Positions 17,957 to 28,166 of a stretch of 64,000 nucleotides of DNA are shown here, one piece after another (position 1 is the stretch's first letter; each line of letters starts with the position of its first letter). The notes under the pieces are model-generated. The model ran no database searches. It was not told where the DNA came from and worked only from the letters and a program-made list of their open reading frames with translations. Source of the DNA: Halioglobus japonicus (GTDB lineage Bacteria > Pseudomonadota > Gammaproteobacteria > Pseudomonadales > Halieaceae). The translations under genes were made by a program, and so were the position numbers. The DNA lies in contig NZ_CP019450.1 in NCBI RefSeq assembly GCF_001983995.1, positions 2,232,001 through 2,296,000 of the forward strand, read 5' to 3'.

Positions 17957-18499
17957 ATGAGAGTATCCACACCTATCCATTTACACGTCTTGAGTGCTCT
18001 AGTTCTTTTCGGCTGCGCTGAGAGCGAGAATGCGGTCGATGCAAACTTGGCCAGGATCATCAGCGTTGAGGCGATTGAGGAAAAAGTACAGACGCCCCGA
18101 ACGGTCTGTGAGAATGTCACTGTGACCCGCCAGGCCGAGGTAAAGGATGACCAGCAGATAGCCGGCACGGCAAGCGGTGCTGTTATTGGCGGTGCAATGG
18201 GCAACCAGATCGGCGGGGGCAGTGGCAGGGCGATCGCCACAGCAGCGGGCGCGGTCATTGGCGGCGCGGTGGGCAAGAAGGCGCAGAAAAATTATCAGGC
18301 CGGTAATACTCAGACGGGAACCGAGCAGCAGTGCACCACAGTGATGGATGAGACTGTCAATATTCGCGGCTACAACGTTTCATATGAGATCGATGGTAAG
18401 TCGGGCAGCGTGCGGATGGATGAGCCGCCAAAGGGCGACACGATTCCGGTCGTCAATGGCCAGTTGGTATTACACAGCGTGGGTGTCGAGCAGCCCTAG
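17957..18499 (+). CDS. Glycine-zipper 2TM lipoprotein (17-kDa surface antigen type)
   Basis: 180 residues. Lipoprotein-like leader with lipobox LFGC, then a glycine-zipper block GTASGAVIGGAMGNQIGGGSG and ATAAGAVIGGAVGKK (residues ~72-110), and a C-terminal soluble domain with two Cys. It resembles Rickettsia 17-kDa/SlyB-like envelope lipoproteins. 32 bp after fadL on the same strand, so possibly cotranscribed. Role in envelope stability is inferred from the family. Confidence 0.82.
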   Translation: MRVSTPIHLHVLSALVLFGCAESENAVDANLARIISVEAIEEKVQTPRTVCENVTVTRQAEVKDDQQIAGTASGAVIGGAMGNQIGGGSGRAIATAAGAVIGGAVGKKAQKNYQAGNTQTGTEQQCTTVMDETVNIRGYNVSYEIDGKSGSVRMDEPPKGDTIPVVNGQLVLHSVGVEQP

Positions 18500-18939
18500 T
18501 GACCAGGAATTCAAGCGTCACATTCAATCGCGATTGGTACATTCAATAGTCCCGATGACAGTTTATTTTCCAAGCCCGGTGCACATAGATTTTCTTTGGC
18601 TGGAGTGCCTAATTTCCTTTCGCTAGCGTGCCGCGAATGTGCTGACTCTGAGCAATTACCATGCTCCATAACCAGTTCAGCTCACACTGTCGCAACTAAT
18701 AGTTATTCAACCTGTTTTTGACCTATACCCTAAATTTTCTCGACCGGCAGTTGATGAACATTCTGCTCGAGCCGATTAATCAGGCGTTTGGTAACAGGGA
18801 CACTCATGGGCTTTACATTGGGTTTTCGTTTACATTGGTTACGACAGCCCGGGAAGTCTGTAGCGTGCCTGACAGACCGCTGTTTCTGGTCCAATGATCT
18901 CTATCTACATCACCCAGTGGAGTGGCGTGACGGCATTGT
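18500..18939. other. Intergenic stretch, possibly eroded 5' part of the TPP-enzyme gene
   Basis: 440 bp with no supported gene. Part of the frame preceding the TPP-enzyme remnant is open from 18808 (MGFTLGFRLHWLRQPG...), but I see no domain similarity before about 18940. It may be the eroded upstream part of that gene. Confidence 0.4.
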
Positions 18940-19215
18940 GCGGTGCCGAGGTCAGTTTTCGATAGCTGGCCCTGGTGCTGCGGGTACAGTTATCGCCTGT
19001 CCGGAGCGCAACGTGGGTTGCCTGGAAGGTGACGGCAGTGCGATGTATACGATGCAGGCACTATGTCCGATGGCACGAGAGGCGCTCGATGACACGGTGG
19101 TGATATTCAAGAATCGCGAAGTACAGCATCTTGGAACTAGCGCTCGACCGCACAGGTGCCATCCTTGCTGGGTTGAGCCCTGGGTGGTGCGGTCGATAGG
19201 CGAGTTGATTGATGC
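18940..19215 (+). pseudogene. Remnant of a ThDP-dependent enzyme (acetolactate synthase/benzoylformate decarboxylase type)
   Basis: The fragment VIACPERNVGCLEGDGSAMYTMQALCPMAREALDDTVVIFKNRE matches the ThDP-binding motif of this family (GDGSxxYxxQxL...NN). After a frameshift the +1 frame continues with the family-like ILELALDRTGAILAGLSPG (around 19125-19185). The second Asn of the motif is Lys, and both ends are lost. A true relic with several lesions; it runs into the 3' end of the SDR gene on the other strand. Confidence 0.7.
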
Positions 19216-20220
19216 CTACCGTGTACCGGTTGCGCGTATGTCTGCAACGGCTTCAGTTAAAGCCTCTCGCAGTGGCGTGTATTCCATGGCTAGCGACTGT
19301 TTACTCAGCTCTGCAGAGAACAGCAGCGATCCCGCGGCGGTCGTCTTGATGACATCCAGTGGAATTGCGGGCCGTTTTCCGGTGCGCCGTGAAACCCACT
19401 CCATGACACGCGCTGTCGGCATCAACCAGCGCTCGGGGATATTGATGTCGGGCGTGCGAACCCCTGCGATATCGCCGATTAGCTGAAAATATTCACGTGT
19501 TGTGGCGCGCTCGTCACCGATCAGAAAGCGACGGCCAACGGTGTCGGGTGATAGCAGTGCGCGGGCAATGGCTTCAGCGGCGTCCTGCAGGTAGACGTAA
19601 GTGTAGGTGGTGTCCGCGCCCACCAGTGCCGGTAGCTGTTGCTCAACCGCACGGCGTACTTCCATGGTGGACTTGTCGTCGCCGGCGCCGATAACGGCTG
19701 CGAGGTGCACTACTGTCAGGGGAAGATCACGCTCGCGGTGCATTGCCCAGCCCGCCGCATCGCCGAGATACTTTGAACGGGCATAATCGCTGGGATGTGC
19801 CCCGGGGGCGCTCTCCTCGTTAAACGGCAGGTTCTTAGGTACGCCAAAGGCGAGCGGCGTACTGACTTGCACCACCTTTTCAGCGCCGACAGCCAGGCAT
19901 GCTTCGAAGACGTTTTCGGCACCGTGTTGGTTAATGGCATAGAACTGCTCCCGGTCGCGCGCCCAGAACTCCCGATAGCCCGCCAGGTTCACCACGCCCC
20001 AGCTGTCTTTCATCGCTGGCACCAGGCTATCCGGCTGGGTGATATCCCCTTCGCAAAAAGTGAGCCGGTCTGAGATGGATTGGAGTTGCTCCCGATCTGA
20101 GCCGGCGCGCAGCATACAGCGCACTTGCAGTGAGGGCTCCTTCAGTAATCTTGTGACCAGGGCGCGGCCGACGAAGCCGGCGGCGCCCGTGACAGTGACG
20201 ATGCGCTTTGGTTTGGGCAT
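19216..20220 (-). CDS. Extended SDR, NAD(P)-dependent epimerase/dehydratase or 3-beta-HSD-like
   Basis: 334 residues. N-terminal GAAGFVGRALVTRLL (GxxGxxG) dinucleotide motif; catalytic-type YARSKYLGD near residue 146; strand/helix pattern typical of extended SDRs acting on dihydroflavonol, steroid or sugar-like substrates. GGAG upstream of ATG 20220. 40 bp before the next gene (outer-membrane protein) on the same strand in the upstream direction, so the pair may be cotranscribed. Exact substrate unknown. Confidence 0.88.
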   Translation of the reverse strand: MPKPKRIVTVTGAAGFVGRALVTRLLKEPSLQVRCMLRAGSDREQLQSISDRLTFCEGDITQPDSLVPAMKDSWGVVNLAGYREFWARDREQFYAINQHGAENVFEACLAVGAEKVVQVSTPLAFGVPKNLPFNEESAPGAHPSDYARSKYLGDAAGWAMHRERDLPLTVVHLAAVIGAGDDKSTMEVRRAVEQQLPALVGADTTYTYVYLQDAAEAIARALLSPDTVGRRFLIGDERATTREYFQLIGDIAGVRTPDINIPERWLMPTARVMEWVSRRTGKRPAIPLDVIKTTAAGSLLFSAELSKQSLAMEYTPLREALTEAVADIRATGTR

Positions 20221-20259
20221 GGGGTCTCCGAAATTCAGCGAGGCATTGGGATGAGCTGA

Positions 20260-21018
20260 CTAAAAGCGATACGCAACCGACGTGAAGGCGGTATTGAACC
20301 AGGCAAAGTTGTATACATCGTCGCCGTCGACGCCGCCCTCCAGCCCGCGATAGCCTAACCCGACCGTCCATTTATCGTCCGGGCGATAGGCAATCCTTGC
20401 GCTGATATCGAACGCGCGGCCAGGCCCGCCGGCCAGTCCGTCGAAGTCGGCCTGCACCAGCCACTCTGGGTTAATCTGGTATTCAGCTGCGAAGTAGAGC
20501 AGGGGGACAACACCCAGATCGTCGTCTTTGCTGCTTACGCCTTGCTGGCTCAGTTTGATCTCCGCGTCGCGTATTTTGAGCGTGCCACCCACCCAGAGGC
20601 GCCAGTCTTCTCGGTCCATAAAGTTGTAACGGTAACCCACGCGCCAGGAGTTGAAGCGGTAGCTGGCTTTAATGCGTTCATCCGGTGCGTATTCCTCACC
20701 GGCGAATCTCACCGGTTCATCCAGCGAACCGGACTCCGAGTAGGAGAACGGGGACAACACGAAGCGCATGCCGTGCTTCTCGTCAATATTCCAGTTGATG
20801 TCTGCGCGGGCGGTGGCCCAGGGGCCGCTGCCAGAGATCTCATCCAGCGCGAACTTGGTGCCCTCGTTGTCGTTGGGGATTTGCACATCGTTTTTTTGTT
20901 GGAAGGTCGCGCCCAGCTCCAACTGGAGGTCCCAGCCCGGTTCTGCGGCCGAGGCGACGCCTGCGTTCAAGCACATGAAAGTGGCGAAGATGTGGCGTTT
21001 GAAAAGATTTGAAATCAC
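20260..21018 (-). CDS. Outer-membrane beta-barrel protein
   Basis: 252 residues from GTG 21018. Signal peptide ending AGVASAAEPG, then about eight to ten alternating beta strands (WATARADINWNI, WRVGYRYNF, LLYFAAEYQI, WTVGLGYRG) and the C-terminal OMP signature TSVAYRF with a terminal Phe. No specific family named. GGA-type weak RBS; no ATG is placed to keep the signal peptide, so GTG is preferred. 40 bp upstream of the extended SDR, probably the same transcript. Confidence 0.8.
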   Translation of the reverse strand: MISNLFKRHIFATFMCLNAGVASAAEPGWDLQLELGATFQQKNDVQIPNDNEGTKFALDEISGSGPWATARADINWNIDEKHGMRFVLSPFSYSESGSLDEPVRFAGEEYAPDERIKASYRFNSWRVGYRYNFMDREDWRLWVGGTLKIRDAEIKLSQQGVSSKDDDLGVVPLLYFAAEYQINPEWLVQADFDGLAGGPGRAFDISARIAYRPDDKWTVGLGYRGLEGGVDGDDVYNFAWFNTAFTSVAYRF

Positions 21019-21212
21019 TGCTTGTCCAAAAAACGTCTATAAGTTGATTTTAGGTACGCAGAGGAATTGAAGTGGATCAGCCGAGACAACAATTTTTGGC
21101 CCAATCGGTTGCCGTAATCAGACTTCTCCAGGTCGCAGTTTCGGGGTGCGTAAAGCGTCTTCTCTGTCTTCGAAGCTACATATGCATGCCCGTGCCGAAA
21201 TAATCCCGGACC

Positions 21213-21725
21213 CCTTAGGCCGACGCCAGTCTGCTACTGGTTAGTACCGGTGCCATTAGTGGCATCATTGGGGCACTGATAGACGGTGTGCTTTGTGATC
21301 AACTCAGCCAACGTGACCCGCGCTGGCAGCTCTGGTTTCCCGCGATCAGCGCACTTTTATCGGCATCTTTTATGTTTGCCTTTGTGCTGTGAGCGGAATC
21401 CCATAAGTGGAGGCTCGGCGACATCACCGTGCCGGTGGTTATGGTATTCATGATGTTTGGCGGCGTTGTTTCGGCTTTATGAATAGGTTCCAGGTACGCC
21501 GTCATCCAGAACCTCGCGCCCGAGTACGTGCGAGCACAGGCATCTGCGGTATGCCTGTGCGATCCGTATTGCAAACGATGCATTGGCCCCATGCCTGGAG
21601 AGGCATTCATTGCGCTATGCCATGGCGATTGGTCTAACTGGGGTGCTGCTCGGCGGATGCCTGTTCTGGCGCGAGGCCCCGCTGTACCGTCAGTGCATTG
21701 AGTCTCTGTATTGGCTAGCTGACGC
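21213..21725 (+). pseudogene. Decayed major facilitator superfamily transporter (C-terminal half)
   Basis: In one frame: TGAISGIIGALIDGVLCDQLSQRDPRWQLWFPAISALL, stop, then WRLGDITVPVVMVFMMFGGVV, stop, then YAVIQNLAPEYVRAQASAV. A second frame continues LRYAMAIGLTGVLLGG. The motif G-x-x-x-D-x-L-x-x-R-D-x-R and the QxxxxPxxxRAxAxAv loop are MFS-like. At least two stops and one frameshift, no start. Ends next to the SDR gene on the other strand. Confidence 0.65.
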
Positions 21726-21729
21726 GAGT

Positions 21730-22560
21730 TCAGGGCCCGTTCGCGCGAGCTCGATACTTTTCTTTGTTCTTTGCGCCTTTCTTGTACAGCGACGGGCGCA
21801 TTTTTCTGCGCAGCGATGGGAACAGGTAGCTCAGCGTGGTGAGCCGACCACTGAAAGAGGGCAGGCAAATCTCCACGCTCTCGCCATTGGCGATTGCGAC
21901 GACGGCCTCTGCCACCTGTTGAGCGGTGCTCATGGGTTGGGAGTACACGATGTCCTCCACCCGGTCGATTTCTTCCATGATAAATGCAGTATCGATCGGC
22001 CCGGGTGCGACCACGCCCACGTTGATATCGCTGTCTAACAATTCTTCCGCCAGTGAATGTGTGAATGACTTCAATCCTGCTTTGGTGGCTGCATAAGTGG
22101 CCGCACCCTGCATGGGTGTGCGGCCTGCGAGTGAACCAACCATCACCACTGCACCACTACCAGCCTTGCGAATGTGCGGCAATGCCAGCGACGTCAGGTA
22201 GATCGGTGCGCGCAAATTCACGTCTACCATCTGGGTCAGATGCGCGGCCGTCTGCCTCTCAACGTCACCCCTGTGATGGGCACCGGCGTTGTTCACCAAT
22301 ACATGAATCGCCCCATATTCGTTGACGGTTTGATCGACTAGAGCCTGGCAGGCCGCTTCGTCGGCAACGTCCATGGGGATGGCGAGCACGCTGGTTTTTT
22401 CACGCAGCGTGTCGGCGAACGTGTTGAGCGCCTCCGCGCCGCGTGCAGACAGCACTAGGCGGGCACCCAGATCCGCAAATAGCTCCGCGCAGGCTGCACC
22501 TACGCCTGCCGAGGCGCCTGTGATAATGACAGTCTTATCCTTGAAACTCGATGTACTCAT
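21730..22560 (-). CDS. Classical short-chain dehydrogenase/reductase
   Basis: 276 residues from ATG 22560 (GAGAG upstream). TGASAGVGAACAELF cofactor motif, NNAG, catalytic Ser in MVGSLAGRTP, YAATK (Tyr-x-x-x-Lys), and PGPIDT. A basic C-terminal tail (RRKMRPSLYKKGAKNKEKYRARANGP) is unusual and could be a membrane- or nucleic-acid-binding tail. An upstream in-frame ATG at 22662 adds 34 residues unlike SDR sequence, so I prefer 22560. Substrate unknown. Confidence 0.9.
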   Translation of the reverse strand: MSTSSFKDKTVIITGASAGVGAACAELFADLGARLVLSARGAEALNTFADTLREKTSVLAIPMDVADEAACQALVDQTVNEYGAIHVLVNNAGAHHRGDVERQTAAHLTQMVDVNLRAPIYLTSLALPHIRKAGSGAVVMVGSLAGRTPMQGAATYAATKAGLKSFTHSLAEELLDSDINVGVVAPGPIDTAFIMEEIDRVEDIVYSQPMSTAQQVAEAVVAIANGESVEICLPSFSGRLTTLSYLFPSLRRKMRPSLYKKGAKNKEKYRARANGP

Positions 22561-22614
22561 TAAATTCTCTCGCAAATAGTCGGACGGGCTAGCCCGCTGA
22601 TATGAGACGCTAGT

Positions 22615-23400
22615 GTAGCCTGACTTCGCCGTATTTGAGAGTAGTGCGCCATATCGATACAACTTTGTCGAGGTGATTTAATTGCTCCGGCAGTGCAGCC
22701 TCCGATAGTTTGTCTGTGATGAAGAACCGCTGTACTATCTTGGCGCTTTCTACCGTTTTAGCGACGCGTATTTGCTGTGAAAATTTCTGGCATTTTCGGC
22801 TTAAGCGCTCTATGCCATTCGGGTAGATCGCTGAGAATAGTAAAGTTTGGCGGCTCGCCGGAGTCATATCGACAATGCTGGCTATGTCATCAGCAAAGCC
22901 CATGTCCAGCATGCGGTCAGCCTCGTCGAGCACAACAGTGTTAACCCACGCCAGTGAGAGCGTTTCCTTGCGTAGATGCTCCATGATTCCGCCGGGCGTA
23001 CCCACGACAATATGGGCGCCGTGTTCGAGCGATCCGATCTGCGGTCCGATCGGTTGGCCGCCACATAATACGATGATCTTGACGTTCTGCTAATAACGCG
23101 CCAGTCGCCGAATTTCTCCCCCTATCTGAGTTGCCAGCTCGCGTGTTGGGCAAAGCACTATCGCCTGCGTAGTGAAATTACGTGGGTTCAGTTTGTTCAG
23201 CAAGGAAATTGAAAAGGCGGCTGTTTTGCCGCTGCCTGTTTTTGCCTGGGCGATCAGATCAATGCCGGCCATAGCGGGGGGAGCGCGGCCGCCTGTATAT
23301 CGGTCATCACTTTTTAGCCAAGATCGGATAGATTCCGCAACTGCTTCTGGGACAGGCTCAGGCTCTAAAAAGAGGAACTGTTCATTGTTCGCGAGCCTCA
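22615..23400 (-). pseudogene. Decayed DEAD-box RNA helicase, DbpA-like
   Basis: Helicase core sequence in two pieces: [13 protein letters not shown] (motif I), [20 protein letters not shown] then a stop, LCGGQPIGPQIGSLEHGAHIVVGTPGGIMEHL, VLDEADRMLDMGF (motif II), SRQTLLFSA (motif III, SAT changed to SAI). Homology ends soon after; the second RecA domain and the DbpA RNA-binding domain are missing. The pattern matches DbpA (GGQP, RQTLLFSA) rather than other DEAD proteins. Not functional. Confidence 0.8.
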
Positions 23401-24024
23401 GTGTCGTTTGTGCACTTCCGCCAGCACAGTCAGCATTTCATGCGTACGATGTCGGGCAAATTAGCTTCGACATGGTCTGATAGGGCTGGTTTGTATGTTC
23501 GCAGTTTCCAGCGAACAACTCCATCGAAGTCCGCCTTTGAGGGTGACAGACCTCTTGCTTCTGCCGTTGGCCCTGCCTCAATGCTAGTGTTGCGAAGCAG
23601 GATGGGCGCGAACGTCCGGAGTTCTGAATATGCAAGCGGCTCCTGTCCGTAGCGGAATGAATCTAACAAGGAATTGTAGACAGCGATCTGGACACCGATA
23701 TCCCTCCGGGCTGTTGCTCGAAGTGGATTAGACCCACCAGCAGGGCGCGAATGCAGCGGCGCTGGATTCTACTCAATTCCATCGCTAGCGCGGTACTGAA
23801 TTTGCATCTATATTCATTGGACACTATGTCGAGCACATGTCACACGATGTCAGCGTTGTGTTACGAGTCGCTCCGAAATTGACATTATTCATCAGTCCAG
23901 AGCCAAGCCGAAAAAATCGGCCGGTCAGAGCTGACTCACGTTGAGGTGCAGAACGCGGCATTGAAGTTACTCTGGTTGAACATGGTTCTTCAACCCCGTA
24001 TCGAAAGTGAGGGTCACCATTTTG
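23401..24024. other. Unassigned stretch between helicase relic and sulfatase
   Basis: Over 600 bp without a supported gene. The minus strand has an open stretch (23430-23669, ...LDSFRYGQEPLAYSELRTFAPILL...) with no family I recognise and no good RBS; it may be another relic. The last ~80 bp may hold the sulfatase promoter, but I saw no clear motif. Confidence 0.4.
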
Positions 24025-25459
24025 ATGAAAGTGAATAAGTCTTTTCTTCTCGCATTGGTGTTGTGCCTGTTCAGTCCCTTTGCGAGCGCTTCCGACAAGC
24101 CGAATATTGTGCTGGTTTTCCTCGATAACTTCGGTTGGGGAGAGCCCGGCTTCAATGGCGGCGGCATCATCAGGGGAGCTGAAACACCCCGGATGGACCA
24201 GCTGGCCGCAGAGGGTATGCGACTGACCAATTTCAATGTGGAGGTTCAGTGTACGCCGTCGCGCTCTGCAATCATGACCGGGCGCTATGCGATTCGCAGC
24301 GGTAACGGCACGGTGCCGCTGGGGGAAGGTGTCTACGGATTGGTGCAGTGGGAAGTCACCATGGCAGAGATGCTCTCTGATGCGGGTATGCCACGGGCAT
24401 GTTTGGCAAGTGGCATCTTGGCCGCACAGAGGGCCGCTTTCCGACAGACCAGGGCTTTGACGAGTGGTATGGAGTACCTAACTCCACAGATGAATCGGTC
24501 TATACCTCGGTGCATGGCTTCGCCGAGAGCGGTTTACCCGAAACCTATGTGATGGAGAGCACCCGAGGGATGGTGCCCACAAAGGTGAGGCCCTACCGTC
24601 TCGACTATCGCCCTCAGATAGACCGGGATTTGACCGACAAAGCGATCAGCTTCATGTCACGACAGGCGAAAGCCGAGAAGCCGTTCTTTGTTTACCTGCC
24701 GTATACGGCCACCCACTTTCCCGCGATGCCGCACCCGGATTTCGCCGGCAAGTCCGGCAAGGGTGTCTGGGGTGATATGCTCATGCAGGTAGATGGCTAC
24801 CTCGGAGAGTTACTTGATACCGTTGATGAACTGGGTATTCGCGACACTACCATTTTCATTTTCACTGCTGACAATGGACCCGAAGCGCTAAGCGCGGGGG
24901 AAACCTCTATGACTGTGGAGACGGGCCTGCACGGCTCGTCCGGCCCTGGCGTTCGACACTTTTCACTGGTTACGAGGGAGCTCTGCGCGTCCCGTTCGCT
25001 GTGCGCTGGCCGGACAAGATTGCTGCGGGCAGCGTCAGTGATGAGATTGTCCATGCGATGGACCTGTTCCCAACACTGGCCAAGTTCGCAGGTGGAAAAG
25101 TGCCTGATGATCGCATGATTGACGGTATCGATATGGCGGAGTTCTTTGTAGGCGAGAAAGAAGCGTCCGGGCGTGACGGCTTCGTCGTATACATGGGCAA
25201 CGACATCTTCGGTGTGAAGTGGCGAGACTGGAAACTGCATTTCAAGGAACAGACCGGCTGGAACGGCGTGCTAAGAGAGTACACCATGCCGCGGCTCTAC
25301 AACCTGATAAGCGACCCACAGGAACTTGACAATGTTCTCTTCCCCCACACTTGGGTACCCAAGGCAGCGCTACCGCAACTAGAGGAGCATGTAGTCTCGT
25401 TGAAAAATGAGCCACCAATCCCGGCGGGAGCGGCTGACCCGTATAAGCCACCGCGCTAG
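24025..25459 (+). CDS. Sulfatase (arylsulfatase family), two single-base frameshifts
   Basis: Signal peptide (MKVNKSFLLALVLCLFSPFASA), metal-site KPNIVLVFLDNFGWGEPG, and the modification motif CTPSR (in VQCTPSRSAIMTGRYA), where the Cys becomes formylglycine. Reading breaks twice: adding one G to GGG at 24384-24386 gives SDAGYATGMFGKWHLG, and adding one C to CCC at 24944-24946 gives GPWRSTLFTGYEGALRVPFAVRWPDK. Repaired, it is about 478 residues ending at 25459. ATG 24025 keeps the signal peptide. Followed at once by an outer-membrane protein. Either a real recent pseudogene or base-calling errors; I favour errors. Substrate: a sulfate ester, unknown. Confidence 0.78.
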
Positions 25460-25469
25460 GGACACAATC

Positions 25470-26420
25470 ATGGTGATGCTTCTCTTCAGAATAATGATCT
25501 GCGGCATGGTGGGACTCTGTTCCACAGCTGCTCTTGCGCAACTATCGGGCCATAACACTCGTGGGGATCTGGGAATGCTGTCCGGTACACAGGCACCTGT
25601 GGGCTTGTATGGCGTCGGCATGGTCTACGACTACTCCGCCGGTACCCTGCGCGATAAGCGGGGTAATTCTTTCCCGACGACGGCAGGAGGCGGTAGTGTC
25701 GATATCTCCGCCGTGGTCGCGGGGTTGCTGTGGACAACCGAGAAACAGCTGCTGGGTGCTAACTATGGCTTTGCCGTGTATCCGGCGTTGACTAACAATG
25801 CAGTCGAACTCCCCGCACTACAGAGTGACACTGAGACCAGTACTGGTCTGGCGGATACCTATGTTCAGCCACTGATCCTGGGATGGACCCGGGACAGGGC
25901 CGATTTCACCGCGGGACTTGGCTTCTATGCCCCTACCGGAAGGTACGATCCAGATGCCGATGACAATCGAGGCCTCGGCATGTGGAGCTACGAGGCGTTC
26001 GCGGGCACTACGGTGTATTTTGATGAGGCGCGCAGCTGGCATTTTGCTGCGACCGCATTTTATGAAACGCACGGTGAGAAAGAAGGCTCCGATGTTACGG
26101 TGGGGGACATCGTGACGATTGAGGGCGGCTTCGGGAAGTCGTTTATGGAAGGAGCCGCGAGCGCGGGCATTGCCTATTTTGCACAATGGAAAGTCAGTCG
26201 TGACGACTTCGGTGCGACACCACCATCGGGCCCGATTGTCGGAAAGCACGAGGTGTATGGTATGGGTCCCGAGGTCTCGCTGCCGCTGGCCAGCAAGTCC
26301 AAACTCTACGGATTCGCTAACCTTCGTTATTTTTGGGAGTCTGGAGCAAGGAGCACGCTTGAGGGAGAGACCTTACTGCTCACGCTCACATTCTCGATAC
26401 CGAGTATGCCCTTGCAGTAA
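25470..26420 (+). CDS. Outer-membrane protein of the meta-pathway/SphA-like transporter family
   Basis: 316 residues. Signal peptide ending TAALAQ, then a barrel with the family pattern: LGFYAPTGRYDPDADDNRGLGMWSYEAFAGTTVYFD, WHFAATAFYETHG, GKHEVYGMGPEVSLPL, ending LLLTLTFSIP. It resembles the putative MetA-pathway phenol-degradation outer-membrane family. Starts 10 bp after the sulfatase stop, so the two form a unit; it may import the sulfated or aromatic substrate. ATG 25476 is an alternative start. Confidence 0.8.
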   Translation: MVMLLFRIMICGMVGLCSTAALAQLSGHNTRGDLGMLSGTQAPVGLYGVGMVYDYSAGTLRDKRGNSFPTTAGGGSVDISAVVAGLLWTTEKQLLGANYGFAVYPALTNNAVELPALQSDTETSTGLADTYVQPLILGWTRDRADFTAGLGFYAPTGRYDPDADDNRGLGMWSYEAFAGTTVYFDEARSWHFAATAFYETHGEKEGSDVTVGDIVTIEGGFGKSFMEGAASAGIAYFAQWKVSRDDFGATPPSGPIVGKHEVYGMGPEVSLPLASKSKLYGFANLRYFWESGARSTLEGETLLLTLTFSIPSMPLQ

Positions 26421-27032
26421 ATGGGTAAGCAGACGTTGTTACTTCAGCGATCAACGAGCTAACCATCTAAGCGCGCGCCGCGGGTAGATTACCGCAACAA
26501 GAACTCGAACTTCGTAATGTGGTTCTCGCATCACCTGATATCAGCATGTACGTCCTGATTCAGCGCAGCGGGCGAGAAACGACAGTTTGGTCGTTCGAGG
26601 GCTAGACTACCGATACTTCTTCAAGGCATCAGGCAATAGCTCTGTCGGATTGGCTATTCAGTGGGGGACGTTATGGGAAGGCAGGTTCCGAAAGCATCGA
26701 TGACACCATCTAGACCTTATTCATAAAACAACAGGCCCCCAGGTTCAGTGCGCGATTCGATTATTGAGTATGTTGGGACTAATCTGGATGATTCCCGTCC
26801 GACGTTCTTCCATACGAATCGTGCCGCCAGCTCGTATCTGGTGCTGACTTCGCGCTATCGATCCTTGCCAGGGCAGCGACAGGGACGCCCTCTTGAATGC
26901 GTCGGAAGGGTCTTCTGGATGATCTATGACAATTACCTTAGAGAGCTTTGAGCGACAACGGGAATTGCTCCGATATCTCTGATCGTTTGCTACTATTATG
27001 TAATCGTCAGGGCGGCATTGGAGGAACACTCT
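26421..27032. other. Intergenic region with a possible REP-associated (Y1) transposase relic
   Basis: Plus-strand fragments around 26530-26700 read LIQRSGRETTVWSFEG, stop, DYRYFFKAS, and QWGTLWEGRFRKHR. These resemble the N-terminal ...IQRGNNRQ...DYRFYL and the central GTLWEGRYKS motifs of REP-associated tyrosine transposases, with the middle deleted. The match is short. The rest of the stretch has no recognised gene; the last 20 bp carry the GGAGGA RBS of the next gene. Confidence 0.35.
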
Positions 27033-28085
27033 GTGTCCTTGAAATTTTTCAGCGCTTGGCTGGCCACTATGTTATTCCTGGTCAGCTTGGAGGCGCATGC
27101 TACGCGTAAAACCGACGTCGTTACTCTATACAACGGAGACCAGTTGACTGGAGAGATCAAGTCTCTTTTCGGTAGCATTCTCGAATTTAGCACTAGTGCC
27201 ATGGGTACGGTGAGAATCGAATGGCCTGAGATCGCCAGTATCAGCAGTGAGTATCGCTATGAGGTGAGACTCAGTGACGGCGAACGTCTGTACGGCTCGC
27301 TAGATAAAGGTGAGAGGGAGGGGCAGGCGGTTCTAATAGATCCGTTTGAAAGGCATGAATTGGAGTGGTTGCAGGTAATTGAGTTGCGTCCCATCCAGGA
27401 TAGCTTTGCTGAGCGCCTGGATGTATATCTTGCAGCGGGGTATTCCTACACCAAAGCTAGCAGCGTCGGACAGCTCAGTTTCAATACCGAGGTGAGTTAT
27501 GAGGACGAGAGCTCGAGAAACCTTCTCAGAGCACGGACTGAAATCACTACAACCAAAGAAGATGACACGTCCGCAACGCGTGTTGATGTCTACAGAGATG
27601 TCTGGCGAGAAAATCGCGCAGATGCGTTCAGGGCCATTTTTGCGAACTATGAGGACAACGATGAACTTGAATTGGCGTACCGTCTAGGCGCGGGCGCTGG
27701 TCTGGGGCGATACTTTATCGATAACCATCGAAGACGTCTCTACGGTGTGGCAGGTATGCAAGTGATTACCGAAAAGCCGCTGGACAGTAGTGATAGTAAC
27801 GCCGACACAAGCACCAATCAGGATATCGAACTACTGCTCAATGTAAATTATGCAGTGTGGCAGTTCAGCACGCCCGAGTTAAATCTTGATCTCGGTTTTA
27901 CTCTATACCCAAGCCTGACGGATTCCGGACGTGTGAGATCCAATGCCAATTTGCGGCTTCGCTGGGAACTGATCGACGACCTGTACTGGGACTTCACTGC
28001 GTGGTCTTCTACTGATAACGCGGCAGAAAATTCCGGAAAAAGCAGGGACTACTCCTTGACCACTGGAATTGGTTGGGAGTACTAA
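27033..28085 (+). CDS. DUF481 (YdiY-like) outer-membrane protein
   Basis: About 350 residues. Signal peptide (FFSAWLATMLFLVSLEAHA), an N-terminal SHOC/YdiY-type segment (VTLYNGDQLTGEIKSLFGSILEFSTSAMGTVRIEWPEIASI), then a barrel ending LTTGIGWEY. I prefer GTG 27033 because GGAGGA lies 6 nt upstream; the TTG at 27018 would place the RBS inside the gene. DUF481 proteins are salt- or envelope-stress-linked outer-membrane proteins in enterobacteria; the role here is not known. Single gene. Confidence 0.83.
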   Translation: MSLKFFSAWLATMLFLVSLEAHATRKTDVVTLYNGDQLTGEIKSLFGSILEFSTSAMGTVRIEWPEIASISSEYRYEVRLSDGERLYGSLDKGEREGQAVLIDPFERHELEWLQVIELRPIQDSFAERLDVYLAAGYSYTKASSVGQLSFNTEVSYEDESSRNLLRARTEITTTKEDDTSATRVDVYRDVWRENRADAFRAIFANYEDNDELELAYRLGAGAGLGRYFIDNHRRRLYGVAGMQVITEKPLDSSDSNADTSTNQDIELLLNVNYAVWQFSTPELNLDLGFTLYPSLTDSGRVRSNANLRLRWELIDDLYWDFTAWSSTDNAAENSGKSRDYSLTTGIGWEY

Positions 28086-28166
28086 TTTCTCCTTAAGCAC
28101 AGAGGTCTGGTAACCATAAAGTGGTTGGGCCGCTGCACAGCTTCAAGGTGTGTTCGTGGCGGATAA

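Noticed and set aside
18788..19486. 232-codon ORF through the ThDP relic into the SDR antisense
   Set aside because: Only the middle part is homologous, and the family continues in another frame; the rest is the complement of the SDR gene.
26745..27029. 94-codon minus-strand ORF upstream of the DUF481 gene
   Set aside because: No RBS, no family resemblance, lies over the promoter of the next gene.
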